Positions 9,134 through 16,552 of a DNA stretch of 64,000 nt are shown piece by piece (positions within the stretch are counted from its first letter, which is position 1; each line of letters opens with the position of its first letter). Where the stretch lies: assembly GCA_045645805.1 (NCBI GenBank), contig JAZRJL010000013.1, positions 10,576 through 74,575 on the forward strand, in the 5' to 3' direction. The position numbers and the translations under genes were made by a program. Source of the stretch: SIG440 sp045645805. GTDB lineage: Bacteria; Bacillota; Clostridia; Monoglobales; Monoglobaceae. The notes under the pieces are model-generated. The model was given only the letters and a program-made list of their open reading frames with translations. It had not been told where the DNA came from and searched no databases.

Positions 9134-9565
9134 GTGGCAGATGCAATGAAGTTACATTATGACGTTAACGGGGACGATTTTACTTGTGCAGGGGAGAATT
9201 CAAGCAAGGTAAAAAAGACTCTCAATCAGCTTGGCTTTAATCCTGCAATTGTCCGCAAGGTTGCTATTGCTATGTACGAGGCTGAAATTAATATGGTAAT
9301 CCATGCAAACGGCGGCACAATTGATGTTGACATATATCCTGAAAAAATTGAGATTGTTATGAAGGACACCGGACCGGGAATCCCTGATGTTGAAAAAGCA
9401 ATGCAGGCAGGGTTTTCAACCGCTGACCAGAATGTTCGTGAGCTTGGCTTTGGAGCGGGAATGGGACTTCCCAACATCAAAAAGAATTCTGACGAGATGA
9501 TAATTGATACCGAGGTAGGAAAGGGAACAACACTCAAACTTGTTATTTTGGCGAAGGAGGGATAA
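9134..9565 (+). CDS. RsbW-like HATPase (anti-sigma factor / serine kinase family)
   Basis: 143-residue GHKL ATPase of the anti-sigma/serine-kinase type. N box: YEAEINMVIHANGG; G1 box: DTGPGIPD; G2 box: GAGMGLPNIKKNSDE. The start is GTG 9134, with GGAGG at 9121-9125 and 8-base spacing. It lies between a DRTGG protein and a sensory-type hydrogenase, so a redox or H2 signal could be converted into kinase or partner-switching output; that link is inference. No sigma factor or anti-anti-sigma gene is nearby. Confidence 0.85.
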   Translation: MADAMKLHYDVNGDDFTCAGENSSKVKKTLNQLGFNPAIVRKVAIAMYEAEINMVIHANGGTIDVDIYPEKIEIVMKDTGPGIPDVEKAMQAGFSTADQNVRELGFGAGMGLPNIKKNSDEMIIDTEVGKGTTLKLVILAKEG

Positions 9566-9567
9566 TT

Positions 9568-10845
9568 GTGGAAAAATACTGGCATTCGGTAACTCTAGAC
9601 AAGGATTTGTGCAAGGGGTGTACCAATTGTCTTAAGCATTGTCCCACTCAGGCAATCCGTGTTCAGGGCGGAAAGGCAAAAATTTTAAAGGAACGCTGTA
9701 TTGACTGTGGTGAATGTATAAGAGTATGTCCATATCGGGCAAAAAAGGCTGTAACGGATAGCTTTGAAATGCTTGAAAATTTTAAATATAACGTTGCACT
9801 TGTTGCACCGGCGTTTTACGGACAGTTTTCAAGAACTGAGGATATTGATGCAATGCTTACTGCACTTATCAAGCTGGGTTTTGACCATGTGTTTGAGGTT
9901 GCACGTGGTGCACAGGTGATTACTCAAAGGACAAACGAGCTTTTAAAGACGGGTGAACTTTTAAAACCGTCTATTTCCTCTGCCTGTCCGGCAGTCCTCA
10001 GGCTTATTGCCATAAAGTTCCCCAATCTGATAAACAATATTGTACCACTCAAATCGCCTATGGAGATTTCTGCCGCTCAGGCACGTACTGAGGCGGTTGA
10101 AAAGACCGGCTTGAGGGCGGAAGAAATAGGTATATTTTTCATAAGCCCCTGTGCAGCAAAGGCTACATTTATAAAGGGTGGCTATACGGTAAAAAAATCC
10201 GATGTTGACGGGGTTATTTCAATAAAAGATGTATGTATAAAAATGTCAAGATTATTCAGCAGGATTGATGAAGTAAAGGAACTTCATGAATCAGGCAGCG
10301 AGGGCGTTTTATGGGCAACAAGCGGTGGCGAGGCCGAGGCAAGCTGTGCTAAGCGGCATATTGCGGTTGACGGCATACATAATGTAATAAAGGTTCTTGA
10401 AGAAATTGAAGATGGCAAGCTTGACGATATCGAATATGTTGAGGCACTTGCCTGTCCCGGTGGCTGTGTGGGTGGACCTCTTACAACAGAAAACAGCTTT
10501 TCGGCACGGTCAAAAATTCAAAGAATCTGTAAGAATATCGAAAAAGACGGAAAACCCTTTAATTGCCAGCAGAATATGTTTTGGGACAGTGCAATGGTTT
10601 ACAGACCTGTTATGAATCTTGACCCTGATATAAACGAGGCAATGCGAAAGATGAACCTTATTGAAAAGCTTTACGAAAGCTTCCCCAAGCTTGATTGCGG
10701 CTCTTGTGGCTCGCCCAGCTGCCGTGCTTTGGCTGAGGATATTGTACGTGGTTATGCCAAGGAGACGGATTGTATATTCAAGCTTCGTGATTTGGCAAGG
10801 GAAGTGCTTGAGCAAGAAGAAAAGGATAAGAGTGATGAAAAGTAG
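9568..10845 (+). CDS. Sensory-type [FeFe]-hydrogenase with N-terminal ferredoxin and C-terminal Fe-S domain
   Basis: 425-residue protein: two [4Fe-4S] ferredoxin motifs (CKGCTNCLKHCP, CIDCGECIRVCP), a hydrogenase H-cluster domain, and a C-terminal four-Cys Fe-S domain (CGSCGSPSC...C). The H-cluster motifs are SSACPAV, SPCAAKA and ACPGGCVGG, so the four cluster Cys ligands are present, but the proton-transfer Cys of catalytic enzymes (TSCCP/TSCSP) is Ala. That change is reported for sensory HydS-type hydrogenases. It has no PAS domain, as in the group D class. It is most likely an H2 or redox sensor for the structural operon downstream, not a bulk catalyst. Confidence 0.82.
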   Translation: MEKYWHSVTLDKDLCKGCTNCLKHCPTQAIRVQGGKAKILKERCIDCGECIRVCPYRAKKAVTDSFEMLENFKYNVALVAPAFYGQFSRTEDIDAMLTALIKLGFDHVFEVARGAQVITQRTNELLKTGELLKPSISSACPAVLRLIAIKFPNLINNIVPLKSPMEISAAQARTEAVEKTGLRAEEIGIFFISPCAAKATFIKGGYTVKKSDVDGVISIKDVCIKMSRLFSRIDEVKELHESGSEGVLWATSGGEAEASCAKRHIAVDGIHNVIKVLEEIEDGKLDDIEYVEALACPGGCVGGPLTTENSFSARSKIQRICKNIEKDGKPFNCQQNMFWDSAMVYRPVMNLDPDINEAMRKMNLIEKLYESFPKLDCGSCGSPSCRALAEDIVRGYAKETDCIFKLRDLAREVLEQEEKDKSDEK

Positions 10846-10857
10846 GAGCTTACAGTA

Positions 10858-12024
10858 ATGATAAAAGATAACAGACCGATTATTGAAAAAGAAAGCTATG
10901 ACGTTGCGGTGGTTGGTGGAGGTATTGCCGGGGTTGCTGCAGCGGTATCGGCGGCACGTCAGGGTGTCTCGGTGCTTTTGATTGAAAAGAAAATCAACCT
11001 TGGCGGCCTTGCAACAGGTGGACTTATTTCCTGGTATGAGCCTCTTTGCGACGGCAAGGGTAATCAGATGATTTACGGAATTGCTGAGGAGCTTATTAAG
11101 CTTTCTGTTAAATATTCATTCGATAGCTTATCTTCAAAATGGGGAGGAAGTGTGGATAAAACAACGGCTGTCAACAAAAGATATTCCACATTCTATTCAC
11201 CTACGATATTCACCCTTGCTCTTGATGAATTTGTTACCCAAAACGGTGTAAAGCTCCGCTTTGACACACTTGGAGTTTGTCCTGTTATGGAGGGAAATGT
11301 TTGCAAGGGAATTATTTGCGAAAGTGTTGAGGGCAGAGAGTTTTTTGGTGCAAAGGTTGTTATTGATGCGAGCGGTACCGCGGTTGTTTTGAAGTCTGCA
11401 GGTGTACCCACCGTTGACGGCGAGAATTTTATGTCATATATGGTTCACGGCTTTGATAAGGAAGATGCAAAAAAGCTTCTTGATGATGGCAAGCTGTATA
11501 ATTTCAGAAAATGGATTGGTGTGTGCAGCGATATGGAGGGCAACGGTCAGCCCGAAGGGCTTGAAAAGGTTGCTGGCATAACGGGCGACGAGGTTACAGA
11601 TTATGTTCTTTACGGCAAAAGGTGTATGCTTGAAAAGCTGAAAGCGAAGGAACGTGATAGCTTTGATGTAATGACCCTTCCCGATATGCCGCAATTTCGA
11701 ACAATCCGAAGAATTAAAGGCGAAACCGATTTTACTGCAACAGACGGACAAACTTTTGAGGATTCAATTGGCAACTGCGGTGATTTCAGACCAGAGGGAA
11801 TAGGCAATCGTTATCAGATACCTTTCGGTGCATTATACAACAAGGCTTATCCCAATATCCTTGCAACAGGCAGAATAATTTCTGCACCCTACGGCGACGG
11901 CTGGGAGGTTGCAAGGGTTATTCCTACCTGTGCCCTTACGGGCGAAGCTGCAGGAACGGCTGCAGCGTATTGTGTGAAGACCGGCTGCGGTGCTGATGAG
12001 GCGGCGATATGTTTTAAAAAATAA
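10858..12024 (+). CDS. FAD-dependent oxidoreductase embedded in hydrogenase regulatory block
   Basis: 388-residue FAD_oxidored-type flavoprotein. The N-terminal Rossmann motif is VVGGGIAGVAAAVSAARQG, then GGLATGG, and a C-terminal FAD-contact segment NILATGRIISAPYGDGWE. The substrate is unknown. It sits 12 bases after the sensory hydrogenase and 18 before a DRTGG gene, with GTAGGAG before ATG 10858, so it is presumably co-transcribed with the regulatory genes. It could be a redox partner for the sensor, but nothing in the sequence proves it. Confidence 0.8.
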   Translation: MIKDNRPIIEKESYDVAVVGGGIAGVAAAVSAARQGVSVLLIEKKINLGGLATGGLISWYEPLCDGKGNQMIYGIAEELIKLSVKYSFDSLSSKWGGSVDKTTAVNKRYSTFYSPTIFTLALDEFVTQNGVKLRFDTLGVCPVMEGNVCKGIICESVEGREFFGAKVVIDASGTAVVLKSAGVPTVDGENFMSYMVHGFDKEDAKKLLDDGKLYNFRKWIGVCSDMEGNGQPEGLEKVAGITGDEVTDYVLYGKRCMLEKLKAKERDSFDVMTLPDMPQFRTIRRIKGETDFTATDGQTFEDSIGNCGDFRPEGIGNRYQIPFGALYNKAYPNILATGRIISAPYGDGWEVARVIPTCALTGEAAGTAAAYCVKTGCGADEAAICFKK

Positions 12025-12042
12025 GTTGCGGAGGAATGTAAA

Positions 12043-12378
12043 ATGAATGTTTTAGAATTTGCAAAAAAGTACGGTTTTAAAATTTTTACCGATGAAAAGG
12101 TTGCGGAAAAAAGACAGATAAAGGGATGCTATATAGGTGACCTTTTGAGCCTTGCAATGGCTAAGGTCGAGACTGACAACATATGGATAACCATTCAGAC
12201 CAATTTAAACATTGTTGCGGTTGCGTCTTTGGCAGATGCATCGTGCATATTGATTGCTGACGGTTTTGTTCCCGATGAAAATACCCTTGAAAAGGCTGAG
12301 GAAAAGGAAATTGTTATATTAAATACCGAGCTTTCAGTATATGAGGCTGCAAAAAAGCTTATGGAGTGCGGAATATGA
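12043..12378 (+). CDS. Second DRTGG-domain protein
   Basis: 111 residues. It contains the family block CYIGDLLSLAMA and IWITIQTNLNIVAVA, closer to the hydrogenase-associated DRTGG family than the protein at 8777. Its TGA overlaps the ATG of the PHP gene (ATGA at 12375-12378). A GCGGAGGAATG site lies upstream of ATG 12043. The role is unknown; co-location with hydrogenase genes is the only functional clue. Confidence 0.75.
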   Translation: MNVLEFAKKYGFKIFTDEKVAEKRQIKGCYIGDLLSLAMAKVETDNIWITIQTNLNIVAVASLADASCILIADGFVPDENTLEKAEEKEIVILNTELSVYEAAKKLMECGI

Positions 12379-13073
12379 AAATCCATTACGATTTACATAT
12401 ACATTCCTGTCTGTCACCTTGCGGTGATGAGGATATGACGCCAAACAATATAGTCAATATGTCCTGCCTTTTGGGACTTGAAATGATTGCAGTTGCTGAC
12501 CACAATACTGCGGCAAATGTCCGTGCAGTATGCAAGGCGGCAGAGGGGAAAATTACGGTTGTTCCGGCAATTGAGGTGACTACGGCGGAGGAGGTACATA
12601 CCCTTTGCTACTTTCCGGATATTGATGCTGCAGAGGATATGGGTGGATATTTGAAAAGACATATGATGGGGATAAAAAACAAGCCCGAAATATTTGGAAG
12701 ACAGCTTATTATGAATTCAAACGATGAAATTGTGGGCGAGGAAACTGAACTTCTGGTAAGTGCGGTTGACCTTGATATATACAAGGTGCAAAAAGCTGTT
12801 GTTGAAAGGGGCGGGATTTTTGTTCCGGCACATATAAACCGCAGCGGTTACAGCCTTTTGGCAAACCTTGGTTTTCTGCCCCCTGATTTGCCTGTTGACG
12901 GTATTGAGATAAGTGAAAGCGGGCTTGAAAAGTACTATGATGAATACGAAAAATACGGGGTAATAACCAATTCAGATGCACATTATCTTGAAAATATATC
13001 TGAACCAATACGATGTTTTGACAAAGAGGGTAAAAAAGCACAAAAAATTTATGAATTTTTGTCTAATTTTTAG
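12375..13073 (+). CDS. PHP-domain metal-dependent phosphoesterase
   Basis: 232-residue PHP (polymerase and histidinol phosphatase) domain protein. Metal-ligand motifs in order: DLHIHSCLSPCGDEDMTP, VADHNTAAN, AIEVTTAEEVHTLCYF, PAHINR, NSDAHYL. The start at ATG 12375 is preferred: it overlaps the preceding stop and has GGAG at 12363-12366 with 8-base spacing; GTG 12366 sits inside that site. It is the last gene of the regulatory block, and its substrate is unknown. PHP genes recur just upstream of hydC-type genes in Clostridia. Confidence 0.85.
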   Translation: MKIHYDLHIHSCLSPCGDEDMTPNNIVNMSCLLGLEMIAVADHNTAANVRAVCKAAEGKITVVPAIEVTTAEEVHTLCYFPDIDAAEDMGGYLKRHMMGIKNKPEIFGRQLIMNSNDEIVGEETELLVSAVDLDIYKVQKAVVERGGIFVPAHINRSGYSLLANLGFLPPDLPVDGIEISESGLEKYYDEYEKYGVITNSDAHYLENISEPIRCFDKEGKKAQKIYEFLSNF

Positions 13074-13114
13074 AAGACAAAATTCCTCAAAATATAGATT
13101 TTTAGACTTAAATT

Positions 13115-13123
13115 TGATATAAT
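13115..13123 (+). promoter_or_regulatory. Extended -10 promoter of the hydrogenase structural operon
   Basis: TGA-TATAAT at 13115-13123 is an extended -10 element; the -35 position (about 13095-13100, TAGATT) is weak. It lies between the PHP gene and hydC. Confidence 0.5.
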
Positions 13124-13187
13124 TGTTAATGCGTGCGAGTATGTCATAAAATTAACAAACTTTATTTATAGGCAGCTTGTTAATTTT
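13123..13187. promoter_or_regulatory. Three TTGTTAA half-sites at the hyd promoter, two in a perfect inverted repeat
   Basis: TTGTTAA occurs at 13123-13129 (overlapping the -10), inverted as TTAACAA at 13152-13158, and again at 13177-13183. The last two belong to a perfect 11-base inverted repeat, AAAATTAACAA (13148-13158) / TTGTTAATTTT (13177-13187). TTGTTAA is the half-site of the clostridial Rex operator, but the classic TTGTTAA-N4-TTAACAA arrangement is absent. Confidence 0.4.
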
Positions 13188-13262
13188 AGCTCGTGCAAAA
13201 AAAGAGTTTTAGAGTCTGTTTGAGGCTCTGAAGTATAAAAAGCTTAGGAGGTTTTGTTACAA

Positions 13263-13754
13263 ATGGAAAAAAAGACAATTCCATTTAATGGGACAAAGGA
13301 ACAGGAAGAACAGCTTATGGCTGTTATTGCAGAGCACAAATCTCAGGATGGTGCTGTAATCCCCGTGCTTCACAAAGCTCAGGAGATTTACGGTTATCTT
13401 CCGATCGAGGTTCAGGAAATGATTTCCGAGGGTCTTGATGTGCCTCTGGCTGAAATTTATGGTATTGTTACATTTTACACACAGTTCTCGCTCAATCCAA
13501 AGGGCAAGTATCACATCGGTGTATGTCTTGGTACAGCTTGCTATGTTAAGGGCTCGGGCGATATCTTAGACAAGATTAAAGAAATTCTTGGAATTGAAGT
13601 TGGCGAATGTACTCCGGATGGTCTTTTCTCAATCGAGGCTACACGTTGCATCGGTGCCTGTGGTCTTGCACCTGTACTTACAGTAAATGATGATGTTTAC
13701 GGTAGACTGGTTGTTGATGACGTTCCGGGTATTCTTGCAAAATATCAGCAGTAA
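13263..13754 (+). CDS. hydC: HydC, NuoE-like [2Fe-2S] subunit of bifurcating hydrogenase
   Basis: Thioredoxin-like [2Fe-2S] protein (163 residues) homologous to NuoE and to HydC of the NADH/ferredoxin-dependent HydABC hydrogenase. All four cluster Cys are present (CLGTAC and CIGAC). ATG 13263 is used because AGGAGG is at 13246-13251; the in-frame TTG at 13254 is too close to that site. It is the first gene of the structural operon running to 18292. Confidence 0.93.
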   Translation: MEKKTIPFNGTKEQEEQLMAVIAEHKSQDGAVIPVLHKAQEIYGYLPIEVQEMISEGLDVPLAEIYGIVTFYTQFSLNPKGKYHIGVCLGTACYVKGSGDILDKIKEILGIEVGECTPDGLFSIEATRCIGACGLAPVLTVNDDVYGRLVVDDVPGILAKYQQ

Positions 13755-13756
13755 TT

Positions 13757-14302
13757 ATGAGAGAGATTGCACTTCATATTCTGGATATTACTCAGAATTC
13801 TGTTGCAGCAAAGGCGGAAAATGTCAGTATTGATGTTTTGGAGGATACCAAGGCAGATACTCTTACGGTGTGTATTACGGATGACGGCTCGGGTATGTCA
13901 CCTGAATTTTTAAGTCAGGTTACCGACCCGTTTACCACAAAACGTACCACCCGCAAGGTTGGACTTGGGATCCCGCTAATTAAGCTTGCAGCCGAAAATA
14001 CCGGAGGCAGATTTGACATACGGTCAGAACTCGGCAAAGGTACTTCTCTTAAGGCGGTTTTCGGACTTACTCATATTGACCGTCAACCACTTGGAAATAT
14101 GGCCGAGACGATGCTTGGTCTGATTACCGGGAACGAGGACGTGAATTTTGTTTATACTCATCGTATTGACGAAAAGGAATTCGTCCTTGATACAAAGCAG
14201 CTTAAAGAGATCCTGGGAGATGTTCCGTTTTCTAATAACGAGGTATACTTGTGGCTTTCTGAATATCTTTCAGAGGGTGAAGGCGAGCTTATTGAAAAAT
14301 AA
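13757..14302 (+). CDS. HATPase-domain protein of the hydCEDBA-type operon
   Basis: 181-residue protein with a histidine-kinase-like ATPase fold: N box LDITQNSVAAKA, G1 DDGSGMS, G2 GLGIPLIKLAAENTGG. It has no dimerisation/phosphoacceptor His domain or membrane segment. It lies 2 bases after hydC; the same position in the Acetobacterium woodii hydCEDBA cluster holds an accessory gene (recalled from the literature, not checked). The role is unknown; regulation or assembly is possible. Confidence 0.8.
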   Translation: MREIALHILDITQNSVAAKAENVSIDVLEDTKADTLTVCITDDGSGMSPEFLSQVTDPFTTKRTTRKVGLGIPLIKLAAENTGGRFDIRSELGKGTSLKAVFGLTHIDRQPLGNMAETMLGLITGNEDVNFVYTHRIDEKEFVLDTKQLKEILGDVPFSNNEVYLWLSEYLSEGEGELIEK

Positions 14303-14321
14303 TAATTGGAGGTTTTGAAAA

Positions 14322-14687
14322 ATGAAAAGTTTAGCAGAGCTTGAAGCTATAAGAAACAAGGCAAAAGGCAATGTTATTTTGAGAAAAGACGATAATGCCG
14401 TACGTGTTGTTGTAGGTATGGCTACCTGTGGTATTGCAGCAGGTGCAAGACCTGTTCTTGCAGCTATTATGGAAGAAGTTTCAAAAAGAAATCTTGAACA
14501 CGTTGCAGTTACTCAGACCGGTTGTATCGGTGTTTGCCGTTTAGAACCAATTGTTGAGGTGATGGTTCCCGGTCAGGAAAAGGTTACCTATGTTAAGGTT
14601 GACCCCAAAAAGGCTGCCGAAATCGTAAACGAGCATATCGTTAACGGCAGAGTTGTTACAAAATATACAATCGGTGCAGAGCAGTAA
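14322..14687 (+). CDS. Thioredoxin-like ferredoxin family subunit with incomplete cluster ligands
   Basis: 121-residue [2Fe-2S] thioredoxin-like fold protein in the position of hydD. The motif pair is ATCGIAAGA and TGCIGVC: the second Cys of the first C-x4-C pair is Gly, leaving three of the four usual ligands. It may therefore be a structural subunit without a normal [2Fe-2S] cluster. A TTGGAGG site lies upstream of ATG 14322. Confidence 0.82.
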   Translation: MKSLAELEAIRNKAKGNVILRKDDNAVRVVVGMATCGIAAGARPVLAAIMEEVSKRNLEHVAVTQTGCIGVCRLEPIVEVMVPGQEKVTYVKVDPKKAAEIVNEHIVNGRVVTKYTIGAEQ

Positions 14688-14737
14688 TTTCTGCCCCTAT
14701 TTTAAACCGATAAAAATGAAAGGATAGGTGTTAAGTT

Positions 14738-16531
14738 ATGGATATGGTCAGAGGTCATATTCTCTGCTGCGGCGGTACAGGTTGTACCTCATCCGGTTGT
14801 GATGCTATCATTAAGGAAATGGAAGCGCAGCTTGCAGCAAATAATTTGGAAAAAGAATTTAAAGTAATTAAAACAGGTTGCTTCGGTCTTTGTGCGTTGG
14901 GGCCTATTATGATTGTATATCCTGAGGGTGCTTTCTACAGCAGAGTTACTCCCGAGGATGTTAAAGAAATTGTTGAAGAACATCTTATGAAGGGAAGAAT
15001 TGTTAAAAGACTTCTCTATGCTGAAACAGTTGAAGAAGACAATATCAAGAGCCTTAACGAGGTTGACTTCTACAAAAAGCAGATGCGTGTTGCGCTTCGC
15101 AACTGTGGTGTAATCAATCCTGAGGATATCGAAGAATATATCGGTATTGATGGTTATCAGGCACTTGGTAAGGTTCTTACCGAAATGACACCTCAGCAGG
15201 TTATTGATGTAATTAAGGATTCAGGTCTTCGTGGCCGTGGCGGCGGCGGCTTCCCCACAGGTATGAAATGGCAGTTTACATACAATTCTCAGAACGACCA
15301 GAAGTATGTTGCTTGTAATGCCGACGAGGGTGACCCTGGTGCATTTATGGACAGAAGTATCCTTGAAGGTGACCCCCATGCTGTTATCGAAGCAATGGCT
15401 ATTGCAGGTTATGCAGTTGGTGCAAATCAGGGTTACATCTACATCCGTGCAGAATATCCCATTGCTGTTAAGCGTCTTGGTATTGCTATTGCTCAGGCAA
15501 GAGAATACGGACTTTTGGGTAAGAATATATTTGATTCAGGCTTTGATTTCGACCTTGAAATCCGTCTTGGTGCAGGTGCGTTTGTTTGTGGTGAGGAAAC
15601 AGCTCTTATCACATCAATCGAAGGACACCGTGGCGAACCCCGTCCCCGTCCTCCGTTCCCTGCTGTTGCAGGCTTGTGGCAAAAGCCCACACTCCTTAAC
15701 AACGTTGAAACCTATGCAAACATCACTCAGATTATCTTAAACGGTGCTGATTGGTTCAAGGGTATAGGTACTGAAAAGAGCAAGGGCACAAAGGTATTTG
15801 CTCTTGGTGGTAAGATTAACAATACAGGTCTTGTTGAAGTTCCTATGGGTACAACGCTCCGCGAAATTGTTGAAGAAATCGGCGGAGGTATCCCAAATGG
15901 CAAAAAGTTCAAGGCTGCACAGACCGGTGGTCCTTCAGGCGGATGTATTCCTGAGCACCTTATTGACACACCTATCGATTACGATTCACTTATGGCAATC
16001 GGTTCGATGATGGGCTCAGGTGGTCTTATCGTTATGGACGAAGACAACTGTATGGTTGATATTGCTAAGTTCTTCCTTGAATTTACAGTTGATGAGTCCT
16101 GCGGTAAGTGTACACCGTGCCGTGTTGGTACAAAGAGACTTTATGAAATCTTAGAGAAGATTACTTCAGGTAATGGTACGATGGAAGACCTTGACAAGAT
16201 GGAAGAACTTTGTTACAGCATTAAAGCAACAGCTCTTTGTGGTCTCGGTCAGACAGCGCCCAACCCTGTTCTCAGTACTCTCAAGTATTTCCGTGACGAG
16301 TATGAAGCACACGTTCGTGACAAGGTTTGTCCTGCAGGCGTATGTAAAAAGCTTGTTAAGTATGAAATCGTTGCAGACAAGTGTAAAGGATGTAGCCTCT
16401 GTGCAAGAAAGTGCCCTGTTGGTGCAATTACAGGCGAGGTTAAATCACCCTTTACAATTGATTCAGATAAGTGCGTTAAGTGCGGTGTTTGTATGGATAA
16501 CTGTAAGTTTGGCGCAATTATTAAGAAATAA
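14738..16531 (+). CDS. hydB: HydB, NuoF-like FMN/NADH subunit of bifurcating hydrogenase
   Basis: 597 residues. N-terminal [2Fe-2S] thioredoxin-like domain (CCGGTGC, CFGLC), then the NuoF core with the FMN/NADH loop GRGGGGFPTGMKW, the [4Fe-4S] site ESCGKCTPCRVG...LCGLG, and a C-terminal two-cluster ferredoxin (CKGCSLCARKCP, CVKCGVCMDNC). It oxidises NADH and is the site of flavin-based electron bifurcation in HydABC complexes. An AAAGGATAGGTG site precedes ATG 14738. hydB and hydA use more C-ending codons than their neighbours, consistent with high expression. Confidence 0.95.
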   Translation: MDMVRGHILCCGGTGCTSSGCDAIIKEMEAQLAANNLEKEFKVIKTGCFGLCALGPIMIVYPEGAFYSRVTPEDVKEIVEEHLMKGRIVKRLLYAETVEEDNIKSLNEVDFYKKQMRVALRNCGVINPEDIEEYIGIDGYQALGKVLTEMTPQQVIDVIKDSGLRGRGGGGFPTGMKWQFTYNSQNDQKYVACNADEGDPGAFMDRSILEGDPHAVIEAMAIAGYAVGANQGYIYIRAEYPIAVKRLGIAIAQAREYGLLGKNIFDSGFDFDLEIRLGAGAFVCGEETALITSIEGHRGEPRPRPPFPAVAGLWQKPTLLNNVETYANITQIILNGADWFKGIGTEKSKGTKVFALGGKINNTGLVEVPMGTTLREIVEEIGGGIPNGKKFKAAQTGGPSGGCIPEHLIDTPIDYDSLMAIGSMMGSGGLIVMDEDNCMVDIAKFFLEFTVDESCGKCTPCRVGTKRLYEILEKITSGNGTMEDLDKMEELCYSIKATALCGLGQTAPNPVLSTLKYFRDEYEAHVRDKVCPAGVCKKLVKYEIVADKCKGCSLCARKCPVGAITGEVKSPFTIDSDKCVKCGVCMDNCKFGAIIKK

Positions 16532-16552
16532 GGAAAGGGAGAGTGAATTGAC

